From: Christiangramia aestuarii
Lineage (GTDB): Bacteria > Bacteroidota > Bacteroidia > Flavobacteriales > Flavobacteriaceae
Assembly: GCF_009735585.1 (NCBI RefSeq)
Contig: NZ_VJVW01000002.1
Location: forward strand, 186,001-250,000
Reading direction: 5' to 3'
DNA length: 64,000 nucleotides
The notes below the pieces were generated by a model. That model made no database searches and was not told the origin of the DNA. It saw only the letters and a list, made by a program, of their open reading frames with translations. The translations under genes and the position numbers were made by a program. Below, piece by piece: positions 45,373 through 55,041 of this stretch (the first letter of the stretch is position 1; every line of letters begins with the position of its first letter).

Positions 45373-46556
45373 AAAAGTATTTAATTCTAAAGGCCGTTAT
45401 AATTTGCCTTTTCAGTATTAATCAAAGTTATGCCCAGCAGAAAAACTGGTATAAGGGAAACCTGCACACGCATTCCTACTGGAGCGATGGGGACGAGTTC
45501 CCTGAAATGATCATGGAATGGTATAAGGACAGGGATTACCAGTTCGTGGCATTATCAGATCATAATATCATCGCGGAAGGGGTGAAAGCAAAAATGGTCC
45601 CCCAGGAACCGCTATACGAGAAGGCTTTTGCAGAATATCTGGATAAATATGGGGAAGACTGGATAAACTACAGAAAGACCGAAAAAGGCATACAGGTTCA
45701 GCTAAAGACCCTGCAGGAATTCCGGCCGCTTTTCGAGGAGGATGGGAAATTCATGATCTTCAAAGCTGAAGAGGTAACCTCTTACCTGGATAATAAGGCC
45801 GTACATATGGGAGCCATCAATATCGAGGAAGTTATTAAACCGAAAGATGGCGAGAACATCGTGGAGCTTATTCAGAATAACCTGGATGCCATCATAGAGC
45901 ACGGTGAGAATACCGGCCGCCCCGTGCTGCAACATCTTAACCATCCAAATTTCACCTATGCCATTTCAGCAGAAGACATCAAGCAACTTGATGGAGAAAG
46001 ATTCTTCGAGGTATTTAACGGTCATCCTTATGTTAACAATTATGGAGACAGCATTCACGACAGTACCGAGGAGATGTGGGACCAGGTGAATATCGCCTAC
46101 CACGCTATGAAAAAGCCTCTCTTGCTGGGAATCGCCACAGATGACAGTCACCATTACCATAAATTTGGATCTCAATGGAGCAATGCCGGCAGAGGCTGGG
46201 TAGAGGTCAGGGCTTCAGAACTTACTCCCGAAGCCATTATCGAAGCCATGCAGAAGGGAGATTTTTACGCCAGTACCGGGGTGGAACTTTCTGATGTGAA
46301 CTTCCAGGATCATACCTTATCGATCAAGATCAGGGAAAAAAAGGACGTGCATTACGAGATAAGATTCATCGGGGTAAAAGAAGGCAGCCTGAAAAGCGAA
46401 GTCCTTCAAATTACTGAAGGCAGCGAAGCCAGTTTCAATATCCCAGAAAATGTCCTGTTCGTTCGCGCTAAGATCGTTTCAGATAAACTGAAGAAGAATC
46501 CGTACCGAGAAGGTGATACCGAAGTCGCCTGGACGCAACCGGTCACCAGAAATTAA
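45369..46556 (+). CDS. Secreted PHP-domain phosphoesterase-like protein
   Basis: 395 residues with a signal peptide (LKAVIICLFSINQSYAQ). The PHP metal motif HTHSYWSDGDEFPE is near residue 33, ALSDHN near 60, KAEEVTSY in the middle and the later ATDDSHHYHKF, together giving the His/Asp metal cluster of PHP hydrolases. PHP proteins cleave phosphoesters; exported forms of this type are often annotated as Sb-PDE-like phosphodiesterases. A beta-rich C-terminal part follows from about residue 300. The gene overlaps the upstream esterase gene by 4 bp and lies 8 bp before GH2, so they form one operon. The role may be removal of phosphate-linked substituents from a glycan; the substrate is not shown. 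Confidence 0.78.
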   Translation: MKKYLILKAVIICLFSINQSYAQQKNWYKGNLHTHSYWSDGDEFPEMIMEWYKDRDYQFVALSDHNIIAEGVKAKMVPQEPLYEKAFAEYLDKYGEDWINYRKTEKGIQVQLKTLQEFRPLFEEDGKFMIFKAEEVTSYLDNKAVHMGAINIEEVIKPKDGENIVELIQNNLDAIIEHGENTGRPVLQHLNHPNFTYAISAEDIKQLDGERFFEVFNGHPYVNNYGDSIHDSTEEMWDQVNIAYHAMKKPLLLGIATDDSHHYHKFGSQWSNAGRGWVEVRASELTPEAIIEAMQKGDFYASTGVELSDVNFQDHTLSIKIREKKDVHYEIRFIGVKEGSLKSEVLQITEGSEASFNIPENVLFVRAKIVSDKLKKNPYREGDTEVAWTQPVTRN

Positions 46557-46564
46557 CCTCTGTA

Positions 46565-49135
46565 ATGAAAATTTTCAATCTCCTACTGCTCTGCCATCTA
46601 TTTCTGAGTTTTGGAGCACAAGCTCAAAGGCAGGTAAAAACAATGAATTCCGGCTGGGAATTTAAATTAGAGAATTCAGCCGAAAGTGAAACTGTAAACA
46701 TCCCTCACACCTGGAATGCCCGGGATGCCTTTACGAAAGGCCAATATTTTCGGGGGAAAGGAGTTTACCAAAAGCAGATCTTTATCCCGCAATCCTGGGA
46801 AGAGCGAAAGGTTTTCTTAAAATTTGAAGCGGCCAATCAGGTTACAAAACTGTTCGTGAATGATAAACTGGCTGGAGAACATACAGGCGGGTATACCGCT
46901 TTTGTTTTCGAGCTAAGCGATAAGCTGAAATTTGGACAGGAAAACCAGATCAGGATAGAAGTAGATAATTCTCATGATCTGGACATTCCACCTCTCGAAG
47001 CCGATTTTAATTTCTATGGTGGTATCTACAGGGATATCAAAATGATAGTTACCGGGAAGAGCCATTTCAAACTGACCGGAGAACGTGCCGGGAATCTGCT
47101 CATCAAAACTCCCCAGGTAAGCAGGGAGAAAGCCCGGATCACTTTTGAAGGAGAGGTTGAAGGCATTTCTAAAGAGCTAAGGATTGAACTAAATATTAGG
47201 GATCCGAAAGGCGAAAATCTTAGCAGCCAGAAAAAGGATATCACTTCAAAAGATTTCATTTTCGAGCTCGATATCGACCAGCCAAACTTATGGTCACCAG
47301 ACAACCCGAACCTCTATAGCCTTGAAGCAAACCTGATAGACCGGGACGGAAAGATCCTGGACAGTTTCACTTCGAAATTTGGCTGTCGCTGGTTTAAAGC
47401 CGATCCAGAAATGGGCTTTATTTTGAATGGAAAACCAATTAAACTTATTGGAGCCAATCGCCACCAGGATTTCGAAAATATGGGCAATGCCGTTCCCAAT
47501 TCCATCCACCAAAAGGATTATAAAATGATCAAGGAAATGGGAGCAAATTTTATAAGGACTGCACATTATCCCCAGGATCCCGAGGTATACAGGATTTGCG
47601 ACGAACTGGGCTTACTGGTCTGGACAGAAATACCCGTGATCAATGATGTAACAGATACAGACGCTTATCACCAGAATTCGATTAATATGCAACGTGAGCA
47701 GATCTTACAGTTATATAATCATCCTTCCATTGTATTCTGGGGATATATGAACGAGATCTTCATTAGGCTGGTGTTCACCGGGAACATGAGCGAAGCTGCC
47801 AGGAAGGCTAAGATCGAAACTAGTGTAGAACTTGCGAAAAAGCTGGAGGCCGAAACCAAGAAACTGGATTCCAACAGGCTGAGCGTAATGGCCCTGCACG
47901 AGAATGAGATCTATAATAGCTCGAAAATAGCCGATATTCCAGACGTGATCGGCTGGAACCTTTATTTTGGCTGGTATACCCCGGGGCTTGAGAACCTGGG
48001 TAAATTCCTCGACGAGCAGCATAAAAGGTTTCCAGACCGGCCGATCCTGATTTCAGAATATGGCCCTGGAAGTGATTCACGTATTCAGACCAATACCCCC
48101 AAACCCTGGGATTATAGCGAGTCTTACCAGCTTAAGAGCCATGTGAGCTATTTTAACCAGGTATTGGAAAGAGATTATATGCTGGGGATGGCGGCATGGA
48201 ACTTTGCCGATTTTGGCTCTTCCGGAAGGCAGGATAGCAGGCCTTACATCAACCAGAAAGGCCTGGTGAACTTTAACCGGGAACCCAAGGACATTTACCA
48301 TTATTACCAGGCGAGGCTGCTAGAGGAGGATTTCGTCTATATCGCCGGAAAGGATTTCAGCAGCTGTTACCTCAATAAAATAGAAAATGTGGCGGTCAAG
48401 GTGTTTTCGAATTCAGATGAAGTAGCGCTTATAGTTGATGATAACGAGAAATTAAAAGCACAGGTTAAAGACAATATTGCTGAATTCAACCTCGACCTGC
48501 CCGAAGGTAAACACAGGCTGAAAGCTATTTCAGGAAAGGCAGAACACCAAAGAGATATAGAGGTGATATTCAGAAAAAACTTGCTTGCGAATATTCAGAA
48601 GGAGCCTTTAAGAATAAATGTGGGTGCTCATACTTATTTTACTGAGGAGCAAACCGGGGAGGTCTGGATCAGAGACCAGGCGTTCCAGGGAAATCAATTT
48701 GGATACTCAGGCGGAGAAATATTCCAGCAATCTGCCAGCAAATTCCAGGGTACGGCCTCGAATATTGCACTTACCGACAAGGAACCTTTATTCCAAACCA
48801 TGAGAGAGGGCCTGGATAGTTATAATTTCGAGGTTCCTGCAGGGAATTACCGGGTCAGCCTTTTCTTTACAGAGCCTAATCGAAAAGTTTCTGCCAGGAA
48901 CATTTATAACCTGGGGTCTGATGCAGCAGAGATCAAAGAGGAAATAAGAAGTTTCGACATCCTGATAAACGACCACCTTGTTGAAGAAGACCTTAACCTG
49001 GCGCGGGATTACGGGATTCTACAGGCAGTAGAGCTCAATTATGAGATCTCCATAGAAGAGGACCTGTTGAGAATTGAGTTTAAGCCTAGAAATGGCAAAC
49101 CCTTACTTTCAGGGATAAAACTGGAAAAGCTTTAA
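46565..49135 (+). CDS. Glycoside hydrolase family 2 enzyme with C-terminal malectin-like domain
   Basis: A retaining exo-glycosidase of GH2 (beta-galactosidase, beta-glucuronidase, beta-mannosidase or related). Of 856 residues, 1-20 are a signal peptide (LLLLCHLFLSFGAQA). The GH2 sugar-binding domain follows (NIPHTWNARDAF), then the Ig-like domain, then the TIM barrel starting near GANRHQDFENMG. The acid/base is Glu397 in FWGYMNE and the nucleophile is Glu498 in LISEYGPG. Residues from about 680 to the end resemble malectin (INVGAHTYF ... DQAFQGNQFGYSGG), a carbohydrate-binding fold. It is the last gene of the plus-strand operon and converges on the GH3 gene at a shared terminator. Sugar specificity is not readable. 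Confidence 0.9.
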   Translation: MKIFNLLLLCHLFLSFGAQAQRQVKTMNSGWEFKLENSAESETVNIPHTWNARDAFTKGQYFRGKGVYQKQIFIPQSWEERKVFLKFEAANQVTKLFVNDKLAGEHTGGYTAFVFELSDKLKFGQENQIRIEVDNSHDLDIPPLEADFNFYGGIYRDIKMIVTGKSHFKLTGERAGNLLIKTPQVSREKARITFEGEVEGISKELRIELNIRDPKGENLSSQKKDITSKDFIFELDIDQPNLWSPDNPNLYSLEANLIDRDGKILDSFTSKFGCRWFKADPEMGFILNGKPIKLIGANRHQDFENMGNAVPNSIHQKDYKMIKEMGANFIRTAHYPQDPEVYRICDELGLLVWTEIPVINDVTDTDAYHQNSINMQREQILQLYNHPSIVFWGYMNEIFIRLVFTGNMSEAARKAKIETSVELAKKLEAETKKLDSNRLSVMALHENEIYNSSKIADIPDVIGWNLYFGWYTPGLENLGKFLDEQHKRFPDRPILISEYGPGSDSRIQTNTPKPWDYSESYQLKSHVSYFNQVLERDYMLGMAAWNFADFGSSGRQDSRPYINQKGLVNFNREPKDIYHYYQARLLEEDFVYIAGKDFSSCYLNKIENVAVKVFSNSDEVALIVDDNEKLKAQVKDNIAEFNLDLPEGKHRLKAISGKAEHQRDIEVIFRKNLLANIQKEPLRINVGAHTYFTEEQTGEVWIRDQAFQGNQFGYSGGEIFQQSASKFQGTASNIALTDKEPLFQTMREGLDSYNFEVPAGNYRVSLFFTEPNRKVSARNIYNLGSDAAEIKEEIRSFDILINDHLVEEDLNLARDYGILQAVELNYEISIEEDLLRIEFKPRNGKPLLSGIKLEKL

Positions 49136-49140
49136 ATAAA

Positions 49141-49174
49141 AAAAGCCCCGGAATGAAACAATTCCCGGGGCTTT
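49141..49174. terminator. Bidirectional terminator between GH2 and GH3 genes
   Basis: AAAGCCCCGG-AAT pairs with ATTCCCGGGGCTTT, with one bulged base and the loop GAAACA. A-tract and T-rich flanks serve both convergent operons. Confidence 0.9.
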
Positions 49175-49194
49175 CACAACTAAAACTACAATTA

Positions 49195-51471
49195 TTACTT
49201 TTTCAGGGTAAAAGACGCCTCAAAATCGGCATCAGAAGAACCTGCTATGAAGAATTCAAATTCTCCTGGTTCAGCTACATGCTCCAGGCTGGAATTATAA
49301 AATTTGAGATCTTCGGCGCTAATTTTAAAGCTAACCGTCTTAGACTCTCCTTTTTTCAGCATAACCTTCTTAAAGCCTTTCAATTCCTTTCCGGGAGGAG
49401 TTACGCTTCTCACCTTATCATGAATATACAGCTGTACGATCTCCTCACCGTCGCGGTCACCGGTATTGGTCACGGTGGCACTTAACTGAATGCTGCCATC
49501 TTTCGCCAGGTCCTTAGAACCGGCCTTCACGTTGGAATATTCAAAAGTGGTGTAGCTAAGACCAAAACCAAATGGAAGCAGTGGTGAATTTGGAGAATCC
49601 AGGTAATTCGTTTTGAACTTCTGGAAATCTCCATTTTCGGGACCGGGCCTTCCGGTAGTTTTCATACGATAATGGATTGGCACCTGGCCTACACTTCTCG
49701 GCCAGCTATTGGTAAGTTTCCCAGATGGGTTATAATCACCAAAGATAACATCAGCCACGGCATTTCCGGCTTCCACACCCGGATGCCAGACCTGCAGGAT
49801 ACTCACCGGAAGGACCATCTCCTCTGAAATATCCAGTGGGCGACCACTCATAAGAACAAGTACCACAGGCTTGCCGGTTTTAGCCAGTTCATTGATCAGT
49901 TTTTTCTGGCTGGCCGGGATCCTGATATCGGTACGGCTGGCCGCCTCTCCACTCATTTCGGTAGCTTCACCCACCACGGCCACGATAATATCTGAATTAT
50001 TAGCCAAATCAAGAGCCTCCCTTAGTAGGGCTTCAGGAGACTCTTCTGAGATTTGGATACGTTCTCCAAAGACATTCACCTTCTTCGCGAAGCTGGTGTC
50101 ATTAGAAATATTCGCTCCCTTAGCGTAGCTGATCTTTGCTTGTGGAGCCACATTTTTCATCCCCTCAAGAATGGGTACAGATAATTGCGGATTCCCGGTA
50201 GGTGCCCAGGTTCCCAGCATATTATTCTTGTTATTCGCTAACGGACCTACCAGGGCGATCTTCGCATCTTTGGCCAGCGGTAGGGTATTGTTGTGCTTTT
50301 TCAACAAAACAAAAGACCTGGTAGCAGCTTTTCTGGCGAAATCCCTGTTTTCCCTGGTAAGTATATCTTTTTCTGGTCTGCGTTCATCAGAATATCTGTA
50401 AGGATCGTCCAAAAGGCCAAGCTTGTGTTTAGCTTCCAGTATCCTCCTGGCGGCCTTGGTAATCTGTTCTTCGGAAACCTTTCCTTCTTCCACAGATTTT
50501 TTAAGGGTGGTAAGGAAACCTTCCCCAACCATGTCCATATCCAGGCCGGCATTAATTGCCATAGCCGAAACTGCCTGCAGGTCGCCCATGCCATGAGCGA
50601 TCATCTCGTTTACCGAAGTATAGTCTGAAACTACGAATCCGCCGAAGCCCCATCTTTCTCTTAAAAGATCGGTTAGCAACCATTTATTTCCAGAAGCGGG
50701 AATACCGTCAATATCGTTAAAAGAGGTCATGACACTTTCCACGCCCGCATCTACAGCGGCCTTATAAGGAGGCAAGTATTCATTGAACATTTTAAGTCGG
50801 CTCATATCTACCGAGTTGTAATCCCTACCAGCTTCAGGCGCACCATAAAGGGCCATGTGCTTTACAGTAGCGATCATGGTATTAGGCTGGGTAAGATCTT
50901 CTCCCTGGTAACCCTTCACCATGGCTTTAGCCACCTGGGATCCCAGGTAAGGATCCTCACCGGCTCCTTCGGCGATACGCCCCCATCTCGGGTCCCTGGC
51001 GATATCTACCATGGGCGAGAAGTTCCAGTTGATCCCATCTGCCGTAGCCTCTTTGGCGGCAAGTTGAGCAGCTTCCTGGATAAGTTCCATATCCCAGCTG
51101 GAAGAAAGTCCCAGCGGAATTGGATAAGTGGTTTTGTAACCATGTATGATATCTGAGCCTATCAAAAGCGGAATTCCCAAACGAGAAGATTTTACAGCTA
51201 TATCCTGAGCCTGTCTAACCTTTTCCGGGCTTGATACCCCAAATACTCCCCCAACATTTCCGGCCTTGATCTTAGCCTCTACATCTTCACTAACCACAGA
51301 GCCTGTGGCCACACCCCCTCCGGGAGTTAAAAGGTTAAGCTGCCCTATCTTTTCTTCAAGGCTCATCTTTGATAATAATTCTTCTACTTCGGGAATATTC
51401 TTGCCGGTTTGGCCAATTGCCAGGCCGGTACTAAAAATCAGGAATAACCCGAAAATCTTTTTTAACGTCAT
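49195..51471 (-). CDS. Glycoside hydrolase family 3 beta-glucosidase (BglX type)
   Basis: A periplasmic exo-beta-glucosidase. Of 758 residues, 1-20 are a signal peptide (FGLFLIFSTGLAIGQ). The GH3 TIM barrel shows IPLLIGSDIIHGYKTTYPIPLG, MVDIARDPRWGRIAEGAGEDP, and the nucleophile Asp283 in GGFVVSDYTSVNEM. The second alpha/beta domain carries the acid/base region (VVGEATEMSGEAASRTDIRIP), and a fibronectin-III-like domain ends the protein (ATVTNTGDRDGEEIVQLY). It is the last gene of the locus, 3 bp after the esterase gene. GH3 enzymes paired with GH144 in Bacteroides are known to hydrolyse beta-1,2-linked glucooligosaccharides, so release of glucose from sophoro-oligosaccharides is the likely role. 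Confidence 0.92.
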   Translation of the reverse strand: MTLKKIFGLFLIFSTGLAIGQTGKNIPEVEELLSKMSLEEKIGQLNLLTPGGGVATGSVVSEDVEAKIKAGNVGGVFGVSSPEKVRQAQDIAVKSSRLGIPLLIGSDIIHGYKTTYPIPLGLSSSWDMELIQEAAQLAAKEATADGINWNFSPMVDIARDPRWGRIAEGAGEDPYLGSQVAKAMVKGYQGEDLTQPNTMIATVKHMALYGAPEAGRDYNSVDMSRLKMFNEYLPPYKAAVDAGVESVMTSFNDIDGIPASGNKWLLTDLLRERWGFGGFVVSDYTSVNEMIAHGMGDLQAVSAMAINAGLDMDMVGEGFLTTLKKSVEEGKVSEEQITKAARRILEAKHKLGLLDDPYRYSDERRPEKDILTRENRDFARKAATRSFVLLKKHNNTLPLAKDAKIALVGPLANNKNNMLGTWAPTGNPQLSVPILEGMKNVAPQAKISYAKGANISNDTSFAKKVNVFGERIQISEESPEALLREALDLANNSDIIVAVVGEATEMSGEAASRTDIRIPASQKKLINELAKTGKPVVLVLMSGRPLDISEEMVLPVSILQVWHPGVEAGNAVADVIFGDYNPSGKLTNSWPRSVGQVPIHYRMKTTGRPGPENGDFQKFKTNYLDSPNSPLLPFGFGLSYTTFEYSNVKAGSKDLAKDGSIQLSATVTNTGDRDGEEIVQLYIHDKVRSVTPPGKELKGFKKVMLKKGESKTVSFKISAEDLKFYNSSLEHVAEPGEFEFFIAGSSDADFEASFTLKK

Positions 51472-51474
51472 AGT

Positions 51475-52275
51475 TTATTTTTTTGAATTTTTGAATAGCC
51501 ACTCCAGTAAATAGGGTTCAGAGAATGCTGAATCCCAGCTGTTATGATTGTCATCTGGATAAAGTGAAAGCTTGGCATTTCCCCCATGATGGTTTATCTC
51601 CCGGGCCATGGTTTTGGAAAGTGCCGGCGGAACCACGTCATCCTTTTCTCCATGAAAGATCCAGATATTGAAAGCATTGGGATAGTCTGCAGCGATCTCT
51701 GGATTCGCCCCGCCGCAAATGGCAAAGGCCGCAGCGAACATTTCTGGTTTCTTGTAAATGATCTCGTAGGTACCCATTCCGCCCATAGAGAGTCCACCAA
51801 CATATACCTTATCTTTATTTACGAAATCCTGGGCTACCACCGAGTCCATCATTTTCATGACCAGGCCTAATGACCTGGTTGGTGCCTCCCTGTTCTTAAA
51901 ATCGAACTGGTAGGGCATACTGTCTCTTTTCACTTCTACCTTTGCCCAGTAATCCTCTTTCGGTGCCTGTGGGAAGATCACTATGGCAGGGAATTTCTCC
52001 CTGTTCTCTGGCTTAAGGAAAAGCTCACTTCCATGCACCAGTTGAGCTTCATTGTCGTTTCCTCTTTCACCCGCACCGTGCAATACTAGCACTACCGGGT
52101 ATTTTTCAGATTCTGAAAAATCTTCCGGATATAATACCCTGTAATCAAGGGTATCACCCTCTGCAATAAAATGTTCCCTCTTAAAGTCTTCCTTAGTTTG
52201 AGCCTCCAGGGTAAGAGGCAGCATCAAAAGAATAGAGCCGAACATGATCATCAAATATTTGAGTCTATTTTTCAT
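51475..52275 (-). CDS. Secreted alpha/beta hydrolase (PHB-depolymerase/feruloyl-esterase-like)
   Basis: A 266-residue predicted exported esterase. The signal peptide (MIMFGSILLMLPLTLEAQ) is followed by a single alpha/beta-hydrolase domain. The oxyanion segment is VLHGAGERG, the nucleophile Ser163 lies in VGGLSMGGMGTY, the acid is in HGEKDDVVP (about 212) and the His in DDNHNSWD (244). Its first codons overlap the end of the preceding GH144 gene by 11 bp, so it is co-transcribed and translationally coupled with the glucanases. Such proteins often remove acyl groups from polysaccharides. Here that would suit a substituted glucan; a lipase-like role remains possible. Confidence 0.82.
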   Translation of the reverse strand: MKNRLKYLMIMFGSILLMLPLTLEAQTKEDFKREHFIAEGDTLDYRVLYPEDFSESEKYPVVLVLHGAGERGNDNEAQLVHGSELFLKPENREKFPAIVIFPQAPKEDYWAKVEVKRDSMPYQFDFKNREAPTRSLGLVMKMMDSVVAQDFVNKDKVYVGGLSMGGMGTYEIIYKKPEMFAAAFAICGGANPEIAADYPNAFNIWIFHGEKDDVVPPALSKTMAREINHHGGNAKLSLYPDDNHNSWDSAFSEPYLLEWLFKNSKK

Positions 52276-53638
52276 AACTAAAACCTAGTTTATTTAATCC
52301 GTTTTGTACTTCAGGAGCACCCATAAAAAGGTCCCAAAGCAAACCGGTTCTATAATTTTCTATCATAATAACCTGAGGCGCCTGGTCTATTGAAAGGTAA
52401 CGGGGTGTCACCCATTTCTCGCTATCTTCGAGACTAAAGGCATCATAAAACCCGGCAGGCCCCCAGAGCAGCTCATTGAGATCTGTAAAGAAATAACGCA
52501 TTGCTCTAAGCGATTTTTCCGGGGTATAAGGGATAGAACTAATGGCCGCAGTAGGAGAAACAACTCCCCGGTCATTATCTGGCGCATGGGCTGAGTAGCT
52601 TATCTCCCTGCCCTCTCGTTTAGTATAACTTGCAGTTATTCCCCACGAGGACGGACCATAGGCCCCAAAGTTCTCCGGGTTCTCCTGGCAATATTCGTAG
52701 TTAACCTTGGTATGATTTACATTCACTTTCCAATAATCAGCATATTTATCTGTTAGCCCCTTCGGATTTAGTCCCAGGTAAGAATAATGCGCCCAGAACA
52801 AAGGTCCTCCTTTGTCTCCAGGAGTATTATGCTTTAAAAGTAGAGGCATACCATAGGGAGCATTATCGGTCACTATATTGCCACTTCTTGCCCAACCCTG
52901 GTGATACACCTCAGGACTTATGGAATGATTATTTGAAGAAGCGGCCATGATATAGGTTATCAGGCATTCATTATAACCACCAATCTTAAAGTTTTTTTCA
53001 AAACCAAAATCAGGGCTCCAATGCCAGATAATTCCATTTTCGTTGTTCGTATACCAATCCCATTCTATCTCATTCCACAACTCGTTATATTTTTGAGCAA
53101 CAGCCTTTTCTTTTTCGGTACCATTTTTCAGGTATTCTCTAACCGTGATAAAACCCTGCGCGAGATAAGAAGTCTCTACGATATCTCCTCCATTATCTTT
53201 AGGCCCGAAAAACTTGGTCTCACCGGTTTTTCCATTTATCCAGTGTGCCCAGGCTCCGTGATAACGTTCAGCAGAACTGAGAAAATCGGCGATCTTCTCA
53301 AGCCTTTCAAGTCCCTGTTCCCGGGAGATGAAACCTCTTTCCATACCCACCACAAGAACCATAAGTCCCATTCCAGAACCGCCGGTAGTCACAATGTGTT
53401 TATCATCCTTAGGATAATTTCCATCAGGATGAAAACGTGCTGGGGCCATGCCCGAATTAGGCTCGGAATAATCCCAGAAATATTTAAAGGTCTGTTTCTG
53501 CACAGTATCCATCAACTGCTCATCTGAGATCTCCTGTTTAGTTGGCTTCTCATGCTGTTCCAATTGTTTTTTCTTTCCGCCACAGGAAGAAAGCGTCAGG
53601 AAAACACCTATGAAAGCAAAGAATTTAAAAATTCTCAT
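52265..53638 (-). CDS. GH144-like glucanase lipoprotein, copy 1
   Basis: A predicted endo- or exo-acting beta-1,2-glucanase of 457 residues. I use ATG 53638, directly before a lipoprotein signal (FIGVFLTLSSC, Cys19); an upstream TTG at 53665 would add nine basic residues. The glycoamylase-type (alpha/alpha)6 barrel carries the family motifs TTGGSGMGLM, DNGGDIVET (Asp148 and Asp152) and GGYNECLI (Glu224). These match my memory of the residues found important in the Chitinophaga endo-beta-1,2-glucanase. The residues after the lipid Cys are GGKKK, basic, unlike copies 2 and 3. It overlaps copy 2 by 14 bp and the esterase gene by 11 bp. Copies 1 and 2 are clearly closer to each other than to copy 3. 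Confidence 0.85.
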   Translation of the reverse strand: MRIFKFFAFIGVFLTLSSCGGKKKQLEQHEKPTKQEISDEQLMDTVQKQTFKYFWDYSEPNSGMAPARFHPDGNYPKDDKHIVTTGGSGMGLMVLVVGMERGFISREQGLERLEKIADFLSSAERYHGAWAHWINGKTGETKFFGPKDNGGDIVETSYLAQGFITVREYLKNGTEKEKAVAQKYNELWNEIEWDWYTNNENGIIWHWSPDFGFEKNFKIGGYNECLITYIMAASSNNHSISPEVYHQGWARSGNIVTDNAPYGMPLLLKHNTPGDKGGPLFWAHYSYLGLNPKGLTDKYADYWKVNVNHTKVNYEYCQENPENFGAYGPSSWGITASYTKREGREISYSAHAPDNDRGVVSPTAAISSIPYTPEKSLRAMRYFFTDLNELLWGPAGFYDAFSLEDSEKWVTPRYLSIDQAPQVIMIENYRTGLLWDLFMGAPEVQNGLNKLGFSYEK

Positions 53639-55016
53639 TAGCCTGCATCTTAAAATTAAAACCAAGTTTATCTAATCCGTTCTGTACTTCAGGAGCACCC
53701 ATAAAGAGGTCCCATATCAACCCAGACCGATAATTTTCTATCATTACCACCATGGGTCCCTGGTCTATGGCCAGGTACTTCGGAGCCACCCATTTTTCAC
53801 CTTCAAGGCTGTAGGCATCATAAAAACCGGCTGGTCCCCAAAGCAGGTCATTAAGATCTGTAAAAAAATATCTCATCGCATCCATAGACTTTTCCGGGGT
53901 ATAAGGGATAGAGCTGATCGCTGCCGTGGGAGAAACCACGCCACGATCGTCATCTGGAGAATGGGCAGAATAACCAATGCCTCCATCTTCCTTTTTAGTA
54001 TAACTGGCGGTTAGACCCCAGGAATTTGGCCCGTAGGTCTCAAAGTTCTTAGGATTCTCCTGACAGTACCTGTAATTAATCAGGCTATGGTTTACGTTGA
54101 GATCCCAGTAATCAGCATATTTATCTGAAAGTCCTTTCGGGTTCAAACCTAAATAAGAATAATGCGCCCAGAAGAGCGGACCTCCCTTATCTCCTACAGT
54201 ATTATGTTTCAATAATAAAGGCAAACCATATGCTTCTGCGTTGGTGGTAATATCACCCCCACGGGCCCAGCCTTCGTGATAAGCTTCAGCATCTATGGCA
54301 TGCTCTGGTGAAGAAGCGGCCATTACATAGGTAATGAGGCATTCGTTATATCCCTCGATCATGAAATCCATTTCCCACTCATAAATTGGCGACCAGTGCC
54401 AGTAAATACCGTCTTTATTGTTGGTATACCAGTTCCATTCTATGCCTTTCCATAACGCATCATATTTTTGAGCTACCTTCTTCTCTTCTTCTGAACCATT
54501 TTTGAGGTACTCTCTAACCACGATAAATCCCTGTGCCAGGAAAGAGGTTTCCACGATATCACCACCGTTGTCCTTTTCTCCGAAGGCCTGAACCTCTCCT
54601 GTCTCACCGTTAAGCCAATGAGACCAGGCGCCGTGAAACCTGGGAGCATTATCCAGAAAGTCGGCGATCTTATCCAGCCTGGCAACTGCAGAATCTCTAG
54701 GGATAAAACCCCTTTCGATTCCTGTAACAATGCCCATCAATCCAAATCCGCTGCCACCGGTAGTCACTACATGGGAGTCATTTTTAGGATAATTGCCATC
54801 CGGATGAAATCTTTCCCGGGCCATACCACTGTTAGGCTCGGCATAATCCCAGAAATATTTCAGGGTTTGTTTCTGAACAGTGTCCAAGAGAGCCTCATCT
54901 GATATCTCTTGTGAAGCAGTCTTCTCTCCTGAAAGATCCTTTTCTTTGGTTTCATTCTTACAACTCATAATGCTTAGAGCTACAAGCAGAAATATTGAAA
55001 TTTTTCTTTTGATCAT
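53625..55016 (-). CDS. GH144-like glucanase lipoprotein, copy 2
   Basis: 463 residues, lipoprotein signal LLVALSIMSC with Cys19, then a Lys/Glu-rich linker. The catalytic barrel has TTGGSGFGLM, DNGGDIVET at 149-153, GYNECLI with Glu225, and the FWAHYSYLGLNPKGLSDKYADY motif shared with copy 1. Close similarity to copy 1 throughout shows a tandem duplication. The 3' end overlaps the start of copy 1 by 14 bp. Expected role: cleavage of beta-1,2-glucan into sophoro-oligosaccharides on the outside or in the periplasm. Family assignment is from motif recognition; another substrate within the broader glycoamylase clan is possible. Confidence 0.85.
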   Translation of the reverse strand: MIKRKISIFLLVALSIMSCKNETKEKDLSGEKTASQEISDEALLDTVQKQTLKYFWDYAEPNSGMARERFHPDGNYPKNDSHVVTTGGSGFGLMGIVTGIERGFIPRDSAVARLDKIADFLDNAPRFHGAWSHWLNGETGEVQAFGEKDNGGDIVETSFLAQGFIVVREYLKNGSEEEKKVAQKYDALWKGIEWNWYTNNKDGIYWHWSPIYEWEMDFMIEGYNECLITYVMAASSPEHAIDAEAYHEGWARGGDITTNAEAYGLPLLLKHNTVGDKGGPLFWAHYSYLGLNPKGLSDKYADYWDLNVNHSLINYRYCQENPKNFETYGPNSWGLTASYTKKEDGGIGYSAHSPDDDRGVVSPTAAISSIPYTPEKSMDAMRYFFTDLNDLLWGPAGFYDAYSLEGEKWVAPKYLAIDQGPMVVMIENYRSGLIWDLFMGAPEVQNGLDKLGFNFKMQANENF

Positions 55017-55041
55017 TTTAATGTTTGGTTGTTAGATCTTC

